A program made the translations under genes and the position numbers. A stretch of 64,000 nt of DNA from Hirsutella rhossiliensis. Taxonomy: Eukaryota > Ascomycota > Sordariomycetes > Hypocreales > Ophiocordycipitaceae. Shown piece after piece: positions 11,943 through 22,200 of the stretch. Where the stretch lies: contig NW_025408667.1 of NCBI RefSeq assembly GCF_020360975.1, positions 10,230,001-10,294,000 of the forward strand, in the 5' to 3' direction. The first letter of the stretch is position 1, and every line of letters starts with the position of its first letter. The notes under the pieces are model-generated. The model had not been told where the DNA came from. It worked only from the letters and a program-made list of their open reading frames with translations, and made no database searches.

Positions 11943-11951
11943 ATTTCCTTC
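11943..11951. repeat. hAT target-site duplication, right
   Basis: ATTTCCTTC is identical to the left flank. A single A (11942) separates it from the right terminal CACTG. Confidence 0.75.
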
Positions 11952-12429
11952 TGCGTTGGTCCGGGTCCACGGCCTCTCGTACGCGGCGTTCGTCCTGTAT
12001 TAGGGCCTCCTGCTGCGCCCACCAAACTTCGCCATAGTGCGTTCGAGCCCAGGCCATGAGTTCCTGATACGTCTTTCCCTTTGGCTTTGGCAGCTTCCCC
12101 TTCTCCCTTTCGGATTCCATGTTTCTCAGAGCTTCCTGGCGCTCAATGTAGACACGATCATTATTAACATTTACTCCCCAGTCGTAGAAGTCCCTTTCCT
12201 TGAGCATCACCTCGCGCTGCTCGTACCAGTCGTCGCCGTAATGTTTGCGACCCCAGGCCGTGTAGTTGTCGGTATCGCTGGGCTCTGGCTCCGGAGTCCA
12301 TTGCCTGTCAAGTTGGACCTCGTCAAGGTCGCGGCCAGCATCGCGGTTGTCGGGCGGCGGCGCTGCTGGGTGGCAATCAGCCGCGCTCGAGAGCCGGGCC
12401 TGGTGGCGTGCGCGTGTGTTTGGGGCCAT

Positions 12430-12664
12430 GGAGACGAGCGTTTGATGAGTATGAAGATGTAGGAGATTTGTGTCGCTGCGATTTGGGACAAGAAAGGTGA
12501 CGGTGAGGGAGAGAGAAATGAAGAGAGCCAATATTACGGTGGCACATTAGCTAATATCCGGGAAAAGGGCCAAAACCTAAAGTCGTGAAACCACAAGGTC
12601 GTCAAACATAACGGCAAGGACTGCTAGAAAGCAAAACACTACTGGTTTTATAGCAAGAGGCTGC
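12430..12664. other. upstream region of the split gene
   Basis: This 235-bp spacer holds the presumed promoter and 5' leader of the minus-strand gene starting at 12429. No other element was seen. Confidence 0.4.
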
Positions 12665-12786
12665 CATAAAGAGCACTAACGTTATCCGTACAAAGAGCAC
12701 TATTAAGGGCACCACAAAAAGCACTTCCTTAACTTACAAAGAGCAACTATAACGAGCCCCACAAAAAGCACTTACAAAGAGCAACA
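12665..12786. repeat. array of six ACAAARAGCAC motifs
   Basis: The motif ACAAAGAGCACT / ACAAAAAGCACTT, with small variants, occurs at about 12666, 12690, 12714, 12736, 12761 and 12774, all on the plus strand, spaced about 24, 24, 22, 25 and 13 bp. It lies about 240 bp upstream of the FHA-like kinase start. It may be a cluster of protein-binding sites or a decayed minisatellite. Confidence 0.6.
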
Positions 12787-13012
12787 GCAAAGACCAGTGT
12801 CAAGACGGGCATGGCTTGCAAAGGCGGCCTTGGACACATTTTCTTGATTGACATCGCAACTTTGGGGTTTGGCCCTGATGTGCGGCCGTACGATAACTGT
12901 CCAAATAACGTCATGCGCTCCCGCCTCGACCAACATGTGCGACCATAACCCATCCCCCCAAACTCTGGCCCTGTTCCCGGTAGCAATCAACTTGATCCTT
13001 TTCTTGTACAAG

Positions 13013-13027
13013 ATGCCTCCAAAATGA
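13013..13027 (+). promoter_or_regulatory. uORF (MPPK-stop) overlapping kinase start
   Basis: ATG CCT CCA AAA TGA ends with its TGA inside the kinase start codon (AATGA), so ribosomes finishing it would sit on the main ATG. If it is inside the mRNA leader it could tune kinase translation by reinitiation. Transcription start is unknown. Confidence 0.45.
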
Positions 13028-14893
13028 ACAACGAGCCGGGAACAGTCTTTGACCTCTTTCCTGAACCCGGAAACCATTTCGCCGCGGAAATCGTCGAGGA
13101 TGACGCTAATCGCGACCGGTTCCGCGTGGACCCCGACAACGTCTCAAACCGGTTCTTGAGGATCAGGCTCAACCAGTCGGCGAAAATCCTCGGCCGCCTC
13201 GCAACATTTGGTCGCCTGCCTTTCACCAACGATGTGATGCTTCGCAATGGCTGCTTTTCCAAGACGGACCAATGTTATTTCGACTTCCATCCGACAACGA
13301 GGGAGCTTCTTCTCCACGACATATCCAAGTGCGACGATACACAGCTCTACAGCACGTGCCAAAAGTCTTCTAAACATATAGACCAGAGCCCTCGCCAGTG
13401 TGTCGTGCGACTTGACAGCGAGTACATCTTCCAGATCGGCTCGGCTGAATTTCGCCTCATACCACGGCGGGCACTGACTGAGCAAGACAAGGCGGCATTC
13501 GCCGCCGAGAGGCTCGACTTCGTCCGCCAAATACCCGAAGCGTCCAAGACGTTCCCGTTCCACCAGGCTATCGAGGAGCTCCAAGCTTTGGACATGCAAT
13601 CCCGTTCATCGGAAACCACGGCTAGGTCTTATAATCTTCGGAGGAAGCATCCGGACCAGCGTAAGCCGGGCCACGAGATCACGCACGCACATTTACGGGA
13701 TCTTGGAAGTGGAGGACAGGGTGCCGTCGACGAGGTCGTTGACCTTCACACTGGCGACCACTTCGCCCGCAAAGTCTGTCAATTCAGGGAGATACCGGTA
13801 TGGCAGATATACGGGGAGAGTGACTTCAAGGCAAGAATCAAGAAAGAAGTGGATTTGGTCAAGAAAGCAGCCCATGTATGGCTCCCCACTCCCCATCCTT
13901 CTTACCACACGCTCACGATTTCACCAGCCTCATATTGTGCCATATCTGGGCCACCAAGGCTGGCAGACTGGACGGGAGCTCGAAATATTCATGCCGGTGT
14001 ATCAAGGAAACTTCCGAATTCTACTGCAGCAATGCAAGCTCCAAGGAAAAGAGGCAGTGCGGGTCATGGCCCAAAGCATGTGCTACCAGATGCTGCTAGC
14101 ACTCGAGCACGTCCACGCACGCGACATCATCCACCGAGACATCAAGCCTGAGAACATCCTCTACCAAGGCGACAAGTTCCTCCTCACCGACTTCGGCATT
14201 GCAAAATTCGTCGACACGTCGAGGACCATTGTCGGTACACGGCGGTACATGGCACCCGAGATGTGGATGAACGAGGAACAGACAACCAAGATCGACATAT
14301 ACGCGCTCGGTGCAACCTACATTGAGTGCCTGATGGAACTCTCACCCGAAGCAGATGGTCAGATCAGTTGGAAGCAATCGCAGGAATTTCTGCAGACACT
14401 CGCTGAACAGAATGCACCTCCTATGGCCTCAATGCTGGAGCTTCAGGCTGCCGATCGCCCTACGGCCTGTGGTCTCCTCGGCCAGTCCTCTCGTCAATGG
14501 TTATCAACCTCGCTGCAAAATTCACAGAACAACCTCACCTCGCCGAGTGTTGGATTTTCATCTTCCTTCCCAAGCCAGGCAAACGGAACGACGATAACCT
14601 ACTCCGCAGCTCCTTCTGCCATGGATTGGAGCCGAACGGGGGCCGTAGCATTCCAGCTAGGAAATCCTCGGCACACCCAACAGCACGAGTTGCGGCCAAA
14701 TCCAGTAGCACTTCAACCGCCAAGAGCGCCTTCCAAGCGTTCCACACGGTCTGGAATTAGAGGCAAGGGGTCTATCAAGTCTTCAAAGTCGGCACGCAAA
14801 TGGAAGAAAAAAATGTCACGAAAGGGACGCAGTATTGCCTCCCAATCTGCAGGAGTACCAAAGCGGAAATCAAAAAGCAGAAGCCGACGCTGA
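13024..14893 (+). CDS. FHA-like domain Ser/Thr protein kinase
   Basis: This is a predicted serine/threonine kinase of 605 residues from two exons, 13024-13875 and 13928-14893. The intron at 13876-13927 (GTATGG..CCAG, 52 nt) joins KKAAH to PHIVPYLGHQGW in frame. Residues about 50-147 resemble a forkhead-associated fold (ILGRLATFGRLPFTND, FQIGSAEFRLIPRR), but the phosphothreonine-contact motifs look degenerate. The kinase domain starts near residue 224: LGSGGQGAV glycine loop, FARKV lysine, HRDIKPENIL catalytic loop near 352, DFGIAKF near 372, GTRRYMAPEM and KIDIYALGA. All core catalytic residues are present. The last 45 or so residues are Ser/Arg/Lys-rich and look like a nuclear-targeting tail. 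Partners and substrate are unknown. Unlike its neighbours on both sides it has no lesion, which suggests it is used. Confidence 0.88.
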
Positions 14894-15124
14894 GGGTCGA
14901 AAAGTATACGCGGGAGCACAAGAGATCGGAGTGGTAGGACTGACTTGGTATGAAAATTTTCTAGAGTCCGTATTTCCTGTTCGTTAGATCATCACAAAAT
15001 TCGCGCTATACAGTGGCTGGATTATACAGTGGCTGGATTGGGACGGGGACCACAGTGAACATCAAACAGAGAGCGGTGCTCAAGATCCAAAAGCATTGGT
15101 CCATACCGCTGTCTACTTGATCCA
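14894..15124. other. convergent spacer
   Basis: The 3' flank between the kinase and the minus-strand APH-like gene. It contains a short direct duplication, ATACAGTGGCTGGATT twice near 15007-15040. No poly(A) signal can be assigned with confidence. Confidence 0.4.
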
Positions 15125-16519
15125 TCAAAGCTCCATAACCTCGTCCAACGTCAGATGCTCATCCAAACAACACTCGCTGCTTTGTTGCATCTTTGACTTG
15201 ACAAACCCGTCAAGACCGCTCTTCTCCTCGTCACTCAGTAGAGACAACCTATCTTCTAGCACGCCGAGAGGACCATAGAACTTTTCATCAAGAAAGGTCC
15301 AGTAAATGTCATCAAACATGAAGCTCTTTCTCACCGCAAGACAGAACCAGAACATGCCATTTGCCATGGATTGTGCCATTGGTTCTGACAGCCGCTCCGA
15401 CTCTTCCAAGGTCCCCGCGCATATGCGCTCGTCCTCGCAGGCTTTCATCTCTCTGAGGAAAAGCTCAAGGCGAGGCCGATACCGATCAAGAAACTATAAG
15501 AGATCCGATTCCCAAGCCTCTGGACTCTCGAACAACAGCCACCAAGGGGCCGCGTGAGAGAATTCCACTGGGGCAACGTATGTAAACTCCCAATCAATAA
15601 CAGCCTTGACGGTGAAGTCGGAAGCCGAAGCAACAAGAACATTTCCGGGACGAAGGTCGTCGCAATATAGACGGAAAGGCCTCTGTTTGGTTCGAATCTG
15701 TCTTGCAATCCTCCGGAAAAGACACCGAGCAACGTACTTTTTCCGACAGTCATGCTCATCCGTTACAGCATCGTTGCGCTGGTATTTGAGATGAAGATAC
15801 TGTTGCCTTGCAAGCTCTTCAAAGTATTCTGACGCTGTCTGGAAGCTGGGTTGGGCAAACTCGCTTGGCGGGTAGTTGCCAACGCGGACAAGCTCGTTCA
15901 TGTTGAGCGTCAGAGGTCGCTTGGCTACCTTCCACTGGTCAACTTCATGGCCGATGGCTCCTATGCGTGGAAATGGCAGCTTGTAGAGCTCCAGCATAAT
16001 GTCCGCCATTGCCCGATAGGCTCGACTTAGTTCGGGAGAGGAGACGCCTGAGCCAGGATTCGGCAGGCACTTGGACAAAAGAGTGCCCTCGACAAAGGTA
16101 GAAACAGTATAAGGGCCACAGGCCCACATGCCGGTACCGAGAATCTGCGGGATCGGAATCTTTGTCCGTGGGGTGAGATATGCCATGACAAGGAGCTCGT
16201 CGTTTGTCTTTTCAACCCGAAACCTGCTTCGGCCCAAGATTGGGAACCGGACAATGACCTTGAAACCATCCTCAAAAGTGACTATGCTGCATATGTTGAA
16301 GGCGCCAGTGATAAGACTTGAGGCTTCTGTTGGTTCTTGATCGGGCCGATGCTTCTTTGCCAGCTTGAGGGCCAAGGCCGGTGATGCTCCCAGGAGGATT
16401 CTTAGCCAGCTGGCAAAAAGTCGCTGCGACTGCTCCTCTGCACAATGATCCCAGTCCATGCTGCGGCGCGGTGTTGCCGGAGATGAGGCGGGAGACCCAT
16501 GCGTACTTTGTGCGGACAA
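15125..16519 (-). pseudogene. APH-family phosphotransferase with one stop
   Basis: This belongs to the aminoglycoside phosphotransferase/choline-kinase-like superfamily, whose many fungal members have unknown small-molecule substrates. The frame is 465 codons from the ATG at 16519. It shows ASSLITGAFN near the start, the catalytic loop YCDDLRPGNVLV with its Asp and Asn, and VIDWEFTYVAPVEF holding the metal-binding Asp. The frame continues to a natural stop at 15125 (TLDEVMEL) except for a single in-frame TAG at 15494-15496 between SDLL and FLDRYRPRL. Coding character is equally good on both sides, and no intron with usable ends removes the stop. Both catalytic motifs precede the stop, so a shortened protein of 341 residues could fold in part. 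CAG to TAG is a RIP-type change; readthrough or a sequencing error are alternatives. Confidence 0.82.
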
Positions 16520-17104
16520 ATGATCAACATGGAAAGGGACAAGGGCAGCAGCGGTGAAGGGCGTTGCTGTCCTAACTCCTCGGCGTCTCTTCGGTTAACT
16601 GAGGAGAGGAGCTCCTGTCAGCTGCCACCAGCACCTCCATGAGTCCATGGCATAATTATAGGGTCCACTGCCAGGTCATCTGTTGGAGTGTCACTTCACT
16701 TTTACCTACACAACCCCGTGGTTTCCTCGCAGCTACATACCGTCTCGGCAGTTGGCTCCCACCACGACTGTATAAAAGCCTCCATCAACCTCACAACTTA
16801 AGCACAGATGTTCACGCAACTGATGATTAAGGATTCCCGGAAGGTTTTGATTGCTGGCTAGCATAGGTATATTAGTATCGACACACGTCACAATTAGCTT
16901 GACTCTCTCGCATCGCGGAGTGATGGAGCAAATCCATCGGTCCACGTCTCAAATACCATCGTGATATTCAAGGAGCCTTTTCTCTAATAGACATAATCTT
17001 GCCTCATCCATTACGTCCACGGCCAGAGCGGGGGTCAGGAGCCAGGCGAAGATGATGAATACTTACCTGGCATGTCTTGGACCTGTATCACCACTGCTAA
17101 ACAA
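16520..17104. other. intergenic, nothing recognised
   Basis: A 585-bp spacer holding the presumed promoter of the APH-like gene and the 3' flank of the esterase remnant. No repeats or conserved frames seen. Confidence 0.4.
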
Positions 17105-18010
17105 TCACGCTGAGGGCTTGCGATGAGATATCAGAAACTCAAAGATCAAGGAGGATACCTTGATGTTCAAAGTCCCGTTTGGGTAGTCGTGGCCATGGCC
17201 ATTAATATTGACATTTCGGAGCAAGCCGTCGGTACCAGCACGCCGCCACTCGACGTCGTGAATTTCGTCGGAAATGTCCTTTGTCCTGGAAGCGGAGCAT
17301 CGGTTTCTTCGCGTCCAATGGGAGAGCCAAGCGGGGATCGAAGGCAACGGACCTCCATGGCCAGTTATGCCACAATAAGGTACCGTGGAGTCGTCCGTTC
17401 CATGAATCTCCATCATGGGGAGAGGCAGGCGAGGCGTATTACACTCGTTGGCGGTATTCGGGTCGTCATAAAGGCCCCCGAAACAATGGCCGAGGCTGCA
17501 AAGTATCGTCCGTGTTCACGTGAGCATGCCAGGGCTCCTACCAAGCCACCGCCGTTGGAGTAGCCTGCGGCGTATACGCGTAACTCGTCGATGCAGTTGT
17601 TGTCCAAGATGTGGGCTACGAGGTTCGTGGCGAAGAGCTTATCATCTACGCCTTGAGCAGCGTACGACGGGCCCTCCCAACTCCCCTATTGTCGTTGCCG
17701 TGCAGTCAGTGCCAGACGGAATTCAAGGGAGGCGTAGTCTCGAGGTTTGAGTACTGTCATACAGAAATATCGGCAGGAGACACAGTCACCATACCAGGGT
17801 TGATTTTCTGATCGGAGACGCCCGTCTGAGTCTCAAATCTTCTAGGGTCGCCCCCGGCACCGTGATAGGCAATCAGAAGAGATGCGGGGAGGTGGGCGTT
17901 GTAGTTTGAGGGAAGGTGAACGCGGAAAGTGCGCGTTTGCTCGCCGCTCCTCAAGCTGAACTCTCGACTTTCTGGCGTAAAGGTGTGCGGAACACCGCAT
18001 CTGGAGGCCC
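17105..18010 (-). pseudogene. CE1 feruloyl esterase-like, broken
   Basis: This is the remnant of a secreted alpha/beta-hydrolase of the feruloyl esterase C / polyhydroxybutyrate-depolymerase-like group, which cleaves ester links in plant cell wall or polyester. On the minus strand, CGVPHTFTPESREFSLRSG leads into FRVHLPSNYN and LLIAYHGAGGDPRRFE (oxyanion loop), then WEGPSYAAQGVDD. GYSNGGGL holds the nucleophile Ser, MEIHGTDDSTVPY has the likely catalytic Asp, and GHGHDYPNG the catalytic His. The order matches the family. Frame changes occur near 17975, 17755, 17650 and 17415, the last at a CCCC run. A weak hydrophobic segment upstream (LLGLLLGLI, near 18060-18085) may be the old signal peptide. 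No uninterrupted product can be made. Confidence 0.75.
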
Positions 18011-18218
18011 TCGTTTTTTTAGAGCGAGTACGCGCTCTACATGTACAGATATGAGTCCTAAAAGCAAGCCGAGTAAGCGGGCTGTAGACGCAGGATTTGT
18101 TATTAGCCCCTTGTCACAATTCGGTTGGCGTCTCTGGTAGTCTGCCATATGAGCTCACTGTAGAACATTGGGGGTATCGGCAGCGATACTTGTATGCAAT
18201 TGTTGTAGAAACTCGCCG

Positions 18219-18640
18219 TCATCCACCCGAGGAGAAAGGAGTGATAGGTGCTCGGGACCGATGCACAGTTGGGGCTTGGTTGGTATTGATATCAAATCTC
18301 AGCGGCACAGCCAGCTTCGGAATTGAACCGATGTCAAATGTCTGGTCCGGGTCTTTCATTGTGCATATAGGAACGCGAGAGCCCGGCCTTGTCTCCAAGT
18401 TCACCTTGAGCTGTCTATCTCAACAGAAGGGCAGTTGAGCCGAGACTTGGCGCGGCATATAAACGTCATAACAGCGACTTTCTCGGATAAAAGAAGCCAG
18501 CCGACAAACGTGTCTTGGACCACGGGTATGTGACTGAAATCCGCGACGCAAAATCGTGGAAGACGTTTGTGGATATCGATAAGTTTCCTCGTCCACACGG
18601 TTGCTCGCCATGGGAAATGTTGTCTCTGCTCCACCTGTCC
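18219..18640 (-). pseudogene. unrecognised secreted-looking gene remnant
   Basis: One minus-strand frame reads YDVYMPRQVSAQLPFC, an in-frame TGA, then KVNLETRPGSRVPICTMKD followed by FDIGSIPKLAVPLRFDINTN. It looks like genuine protein with spaced cysteines but matches no family I can name. Upstream codons in a neighbouring frame (VVQDTFVGWLLL) may belong to it. It could be an older fragment next to the esterase remnant. Weak call. Confidence 0.3.
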
Positions 18641-19211
18641 TCGCCATTTCGCTGCACGGCGTATGATGACATTGATGTGGCATGGTGATCTGATTCTTCT
18701 CGTTTTCCTTTTGGCTCCTCATTCCTTCTCAATATTGTCTTTCAATGCTGATAAGCATTAAGCAGGCTATCTTCTTCCAAGCTCTATTGTTTCTGCGTGA
18801 ATTTGGCATTCGCAGCTCAAATGTAGCCACCTCGCCTTTCTGCACCAGGATTCTAGAGCCGTGGAAGGATGGTGGGCTGTCGAGGTCTGCGTAAACGAAG
18901 CATGAGTGATTCCTCCACGGTGAACTGAGGCCGGTCAGATGAAGTCGTCCAGGCAGCAATTGTGCGCTGTAAATTCTCGGTGGGTGACAGGTGGTTCCAG
19001 TAAAGCTAGTCCACTTCGGCGCCCGGCACGGGGTTGATCCGGCGCGACAGTGCTCCCGTCGCAACACCAAACGGCAGCAGCTGTCGGGCGACGATGGAAA
19101 TCATCACCAGACCGGGAAAACGGACGAGAAACCCCAAACCATCCCCGTTCGCCACACCCCTCTAGGCTCGCGCAGGGCTCGCAACGGCGGCGGAAGAATG
19201 GTCTTGCAGAG
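18641..19211. promoter_or_regulatory. CFT1 upstream region
   Basis: This stretch lies before the CFT1 start and should hold its promoter and leader. No TATA box or other definite site stands out. The frame running from 19050 into CFT1 lacks family-like sequence before 19212. Confidence 0.4.
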
Positions 19212-22200
19212 ATGCAGGCGTACACGGAGCTCGCGGCTCCCTCAGCCGTCACCCACTCTCTGAGCTTGCCTCTGACGTCCGCCACGGCAAACAACCTCGT
19301 CGTGGCCAAGGGCTCGCTGCTGCAGATATTCGCCACAAGGTCCATCTCGGCCGAACTCGACCCCCACGCCCAACGGGACGAGACGTCCAAAGCCGAGGCC
19401 CAGTTCGACCATCGCGCCAACGACGACGATGGCCTCGAGTCCTCCTTTCTCGGCGGCGACACCATGCTCGTTCGCACCGACCCCTCCACAAACACAAAGC
19501 TCGTCCTCGTCGCAGAGCTCCCGCTCGCCGGCACTGTCATTGGCCTCGCCCGCATCAAGCTCCAGAAGACCGCCTCTGGTGGCGAAATTCTGCTCTTGGC
19601 CTACAAGGCCGCCAAGATGAGCCTGATCGAGTGGGATCCCCGCAAGGGTTCCCTCGAGACAACCTCGATCCATTACTACGAAAAAGACGACCTCATGGGC
19701 GCCCCCTGGGAACTGTCCCTGGGCGAGCACGTCAACTACCTCGAGGCCGACCCGGGCAGCAGATGCGCCGCTCTCAAATTCGGCTCCAGGAACTTGGCCA
19801 TCCTGCCCTTCACGCAAGCCGAGGAGGACCTTGAGATGGACGACTGGGACGAGGATCTCGACGGCCCTCGACCGACAAAGGAACCAACTGGAAACGTCAA
19901 CGGGGACGCCGCCTATACTCCCTCCTTTGTTCTGCGCCTCCCGCTCCTGGACCCCACCCTGCTTCATCCTGTCCACCTCGCCTTTTTGCACGAGTATCGC
20001 GAGCCCACGTTCGGCATCTTGTCCTCCACCGAGGCACAGGCCTCCGCCCTCGGTCTCAAAGACAACCTTTCCTACAAAGTCTTTACACTTGACCTGAAGC
20101 AGAGAGCATCGACAACCATCCTCTCCGTTACAGGCCTACCCCGAGATCTCTACAAAGTTGTCGCGCTCGCTGCACCAATAGGTGGCGCCCTTCTCGTCGG
20201 ATGCAATGAGCTCATCCATATTGACCAGTCGGGGAAACCAAACGGCGTGGCAGTGAATGGCATGGCCAAGCAAGTCACCTCATTCAGCCTTGCCGATCAA
20301 TCGGATCTCAACTGGCGGCTCGAAGGCTGTGCCATTGAGCAGCTTGCCATTGAAAACGGCGAACTGCTCCTCGTCCTCAACGACGGTCGGCTGGCTATCA
20401 TCTCCTTCAAAATCGACGGCCGTACGGTATCGGGAATCACGGTCAAGTCTGTGTCGCTCGAAAACGGCGGCAACCTGGTCAAGAGCCAAGTCTCCTGCGT
20501 CTCAAAGCTAGGCAAGAACTCGTTTTTCCTGGGTAGCGAGTCCAATGACGCCATTGTGCTGGGGTGGTTGAGGAAGCAGGGTCAGGAGAAGCGCAAGAAG
20601 TCTCGCTTCCTTGATCCTGGTCTCGGCCTTGATGCCGATGACTTGGACTGGGATGACGAGGAAGAGGACGACTTATACGCAGACGACACCGAGGCCGCCA
20701 AACCGGCGCAGGACGCCAATGGAACGACAAGGCTCGGGGAAGTGACGTTCCGGGTCCAGGACACGCTGCTCAGCATTGCGCCGATACTCGACTTCACCTG
20801 CGGCCGCTCCTTGTCCCCTCCGACCGGCGATGACGCTTCCCTAGCCGAAGGTGTAGTCGCCGAACTCCAGCTCGCGTGTGCCGTTGGCCGGGGGAAGGCG
20901 GGTTCGATTGCGATTTTGAACCGCCAGATTCAACCCAAAATCATCGGCCGCTTCGAGTTCCCCGAGGCACGGGGTTTCTGGACCATGTGCGTAAAAAAAC
21001 CCGTGCCGAAAGCATTGGGTGCCACCGCTGCAGTGGGCGGCGACTACGATACCCCAGGACACTACGACAAGTTCATGATTGTTTCTAAGGTCGACCTCGA
21101 TGGCTATGAGACGTCGGATGTGTACGCCTTGACAGCAGCGGGCTTTGAGACGTTGAAAGAGACCGAGTTTGAGCCGGCGGCGGGCTTCACGGTGGAAGCT
21201 GGCACAATGGGGAAGCAGATGAGAATCATCCAGGTGCTCAAGTCGGAAGTCCGATGTTACGACGGCGGTAAGTCCCATCCATTGACTTTGGCAGCCTCGT
21301 GTCGAGGTGCGCTGACCATGATTAGATCTTGGTCTTGCGCAGATTCTGCCCATGCTGGACGAGGAGACGGGCGCAGAGCCGAGAGTGACGAGCGCCAGCA
21401 TTTCTGACCAGCACCTGCTCTTGATACGTGATGACGGTAGTGTCTTCATTGCCCAAATGGATAGCAATAACGAGCTCGAAGAGATAGAAAAGGTCGATGG
21501 CGCTCTGCAGTCCACCAAGTGGGCGTCCGGCTGCTTGTATAATGACACGCTGGGTGTCTTTCAGCTGCCACTTGGAGACAAGGCAGCAGACGTGGAAGAT
21601 TCCATAATGATGTTCCTGCTCAGCTCCTCAGGAGCCCTACATGTGAGTGGACAAACACTCAGCAAGATGAAAGCAAGGCGCCAAAAACTGATGACGCCAG
21701 ATTTACGCGCTGTCCGATTTATCCAAACCCGTCTTCATGGCCGAGTCTTTTACGTGTATTCCCCCCATTCTCTCCGCGGGCTATACGGCCCGGAGAGGGG
21801 CGAATCGCGAGAGCATTGCAGAGATATTGGTGGCGGACCTCGGCGACGCCGTGTCACAATCCCCCTACCTAATTGTGAGTGCTCAGAAGCCCCAAGGACC
21901 GGACACCAACGTTGACATATACAGGTGCGGCACTCCACCGATGATTTGACCTTGTACGATCCCGTGCGGCACCAGACAGACGGGGCGTCGGATCTGGCAT
22001 CGACTCTACTCTTTAAGAAGACGGCCAACGCTGTGCTTGCCAGGGGCCCAGAGGACACTCCTCAGGACGAAACCGCGGAGCCTCCACGATTTGTCCCGCT
22101 TCGCCGATGCACCAACGTCAACGGCTATAGCACCGTCTTTCTGCCAGGGCCATCACCGAGCTTCGTTTTGAAGAGCAGCAAAAGCGTACCCAAGGTGGTC

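Larger units (their letters stand above)
8060..12429 (-). pseudogene. unknown W/HYG-repeat protein split by hAT
   Basis: I do not recognise the function. The minus-strand gene starts at 12429 (MAPNTRARHQARL), reads to 11943, is interrupted by the hAT element, and resumes at 9159 to the stop at 8060. Removing the element and one target copy gives 487 + 1100 = 1587 nt, exactly 529 codons with no stop, so the host gene was intact when hit. The protein is hydrophilic with three related segments of the form AWxRxHYGxxWxxQRExxxxER: WGRKHYGDDWYEQREV and WARTHYGEVWWAQQEA before the insertion, WDAVRSQYSESMYESRKR after it. The C-terminus is rich in Arg, Lys and Ser and suggests nuclear or nucleic-acid-associated location. 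The frame extending right from 9388 through the element end is accidental. Confidence 0.7.

Noticed and set aside
19242..19991. 249-codon minus-strand frame inside CFT1
   Set aside because: Antisense shadow of a strongly conserved CFT1 exon.
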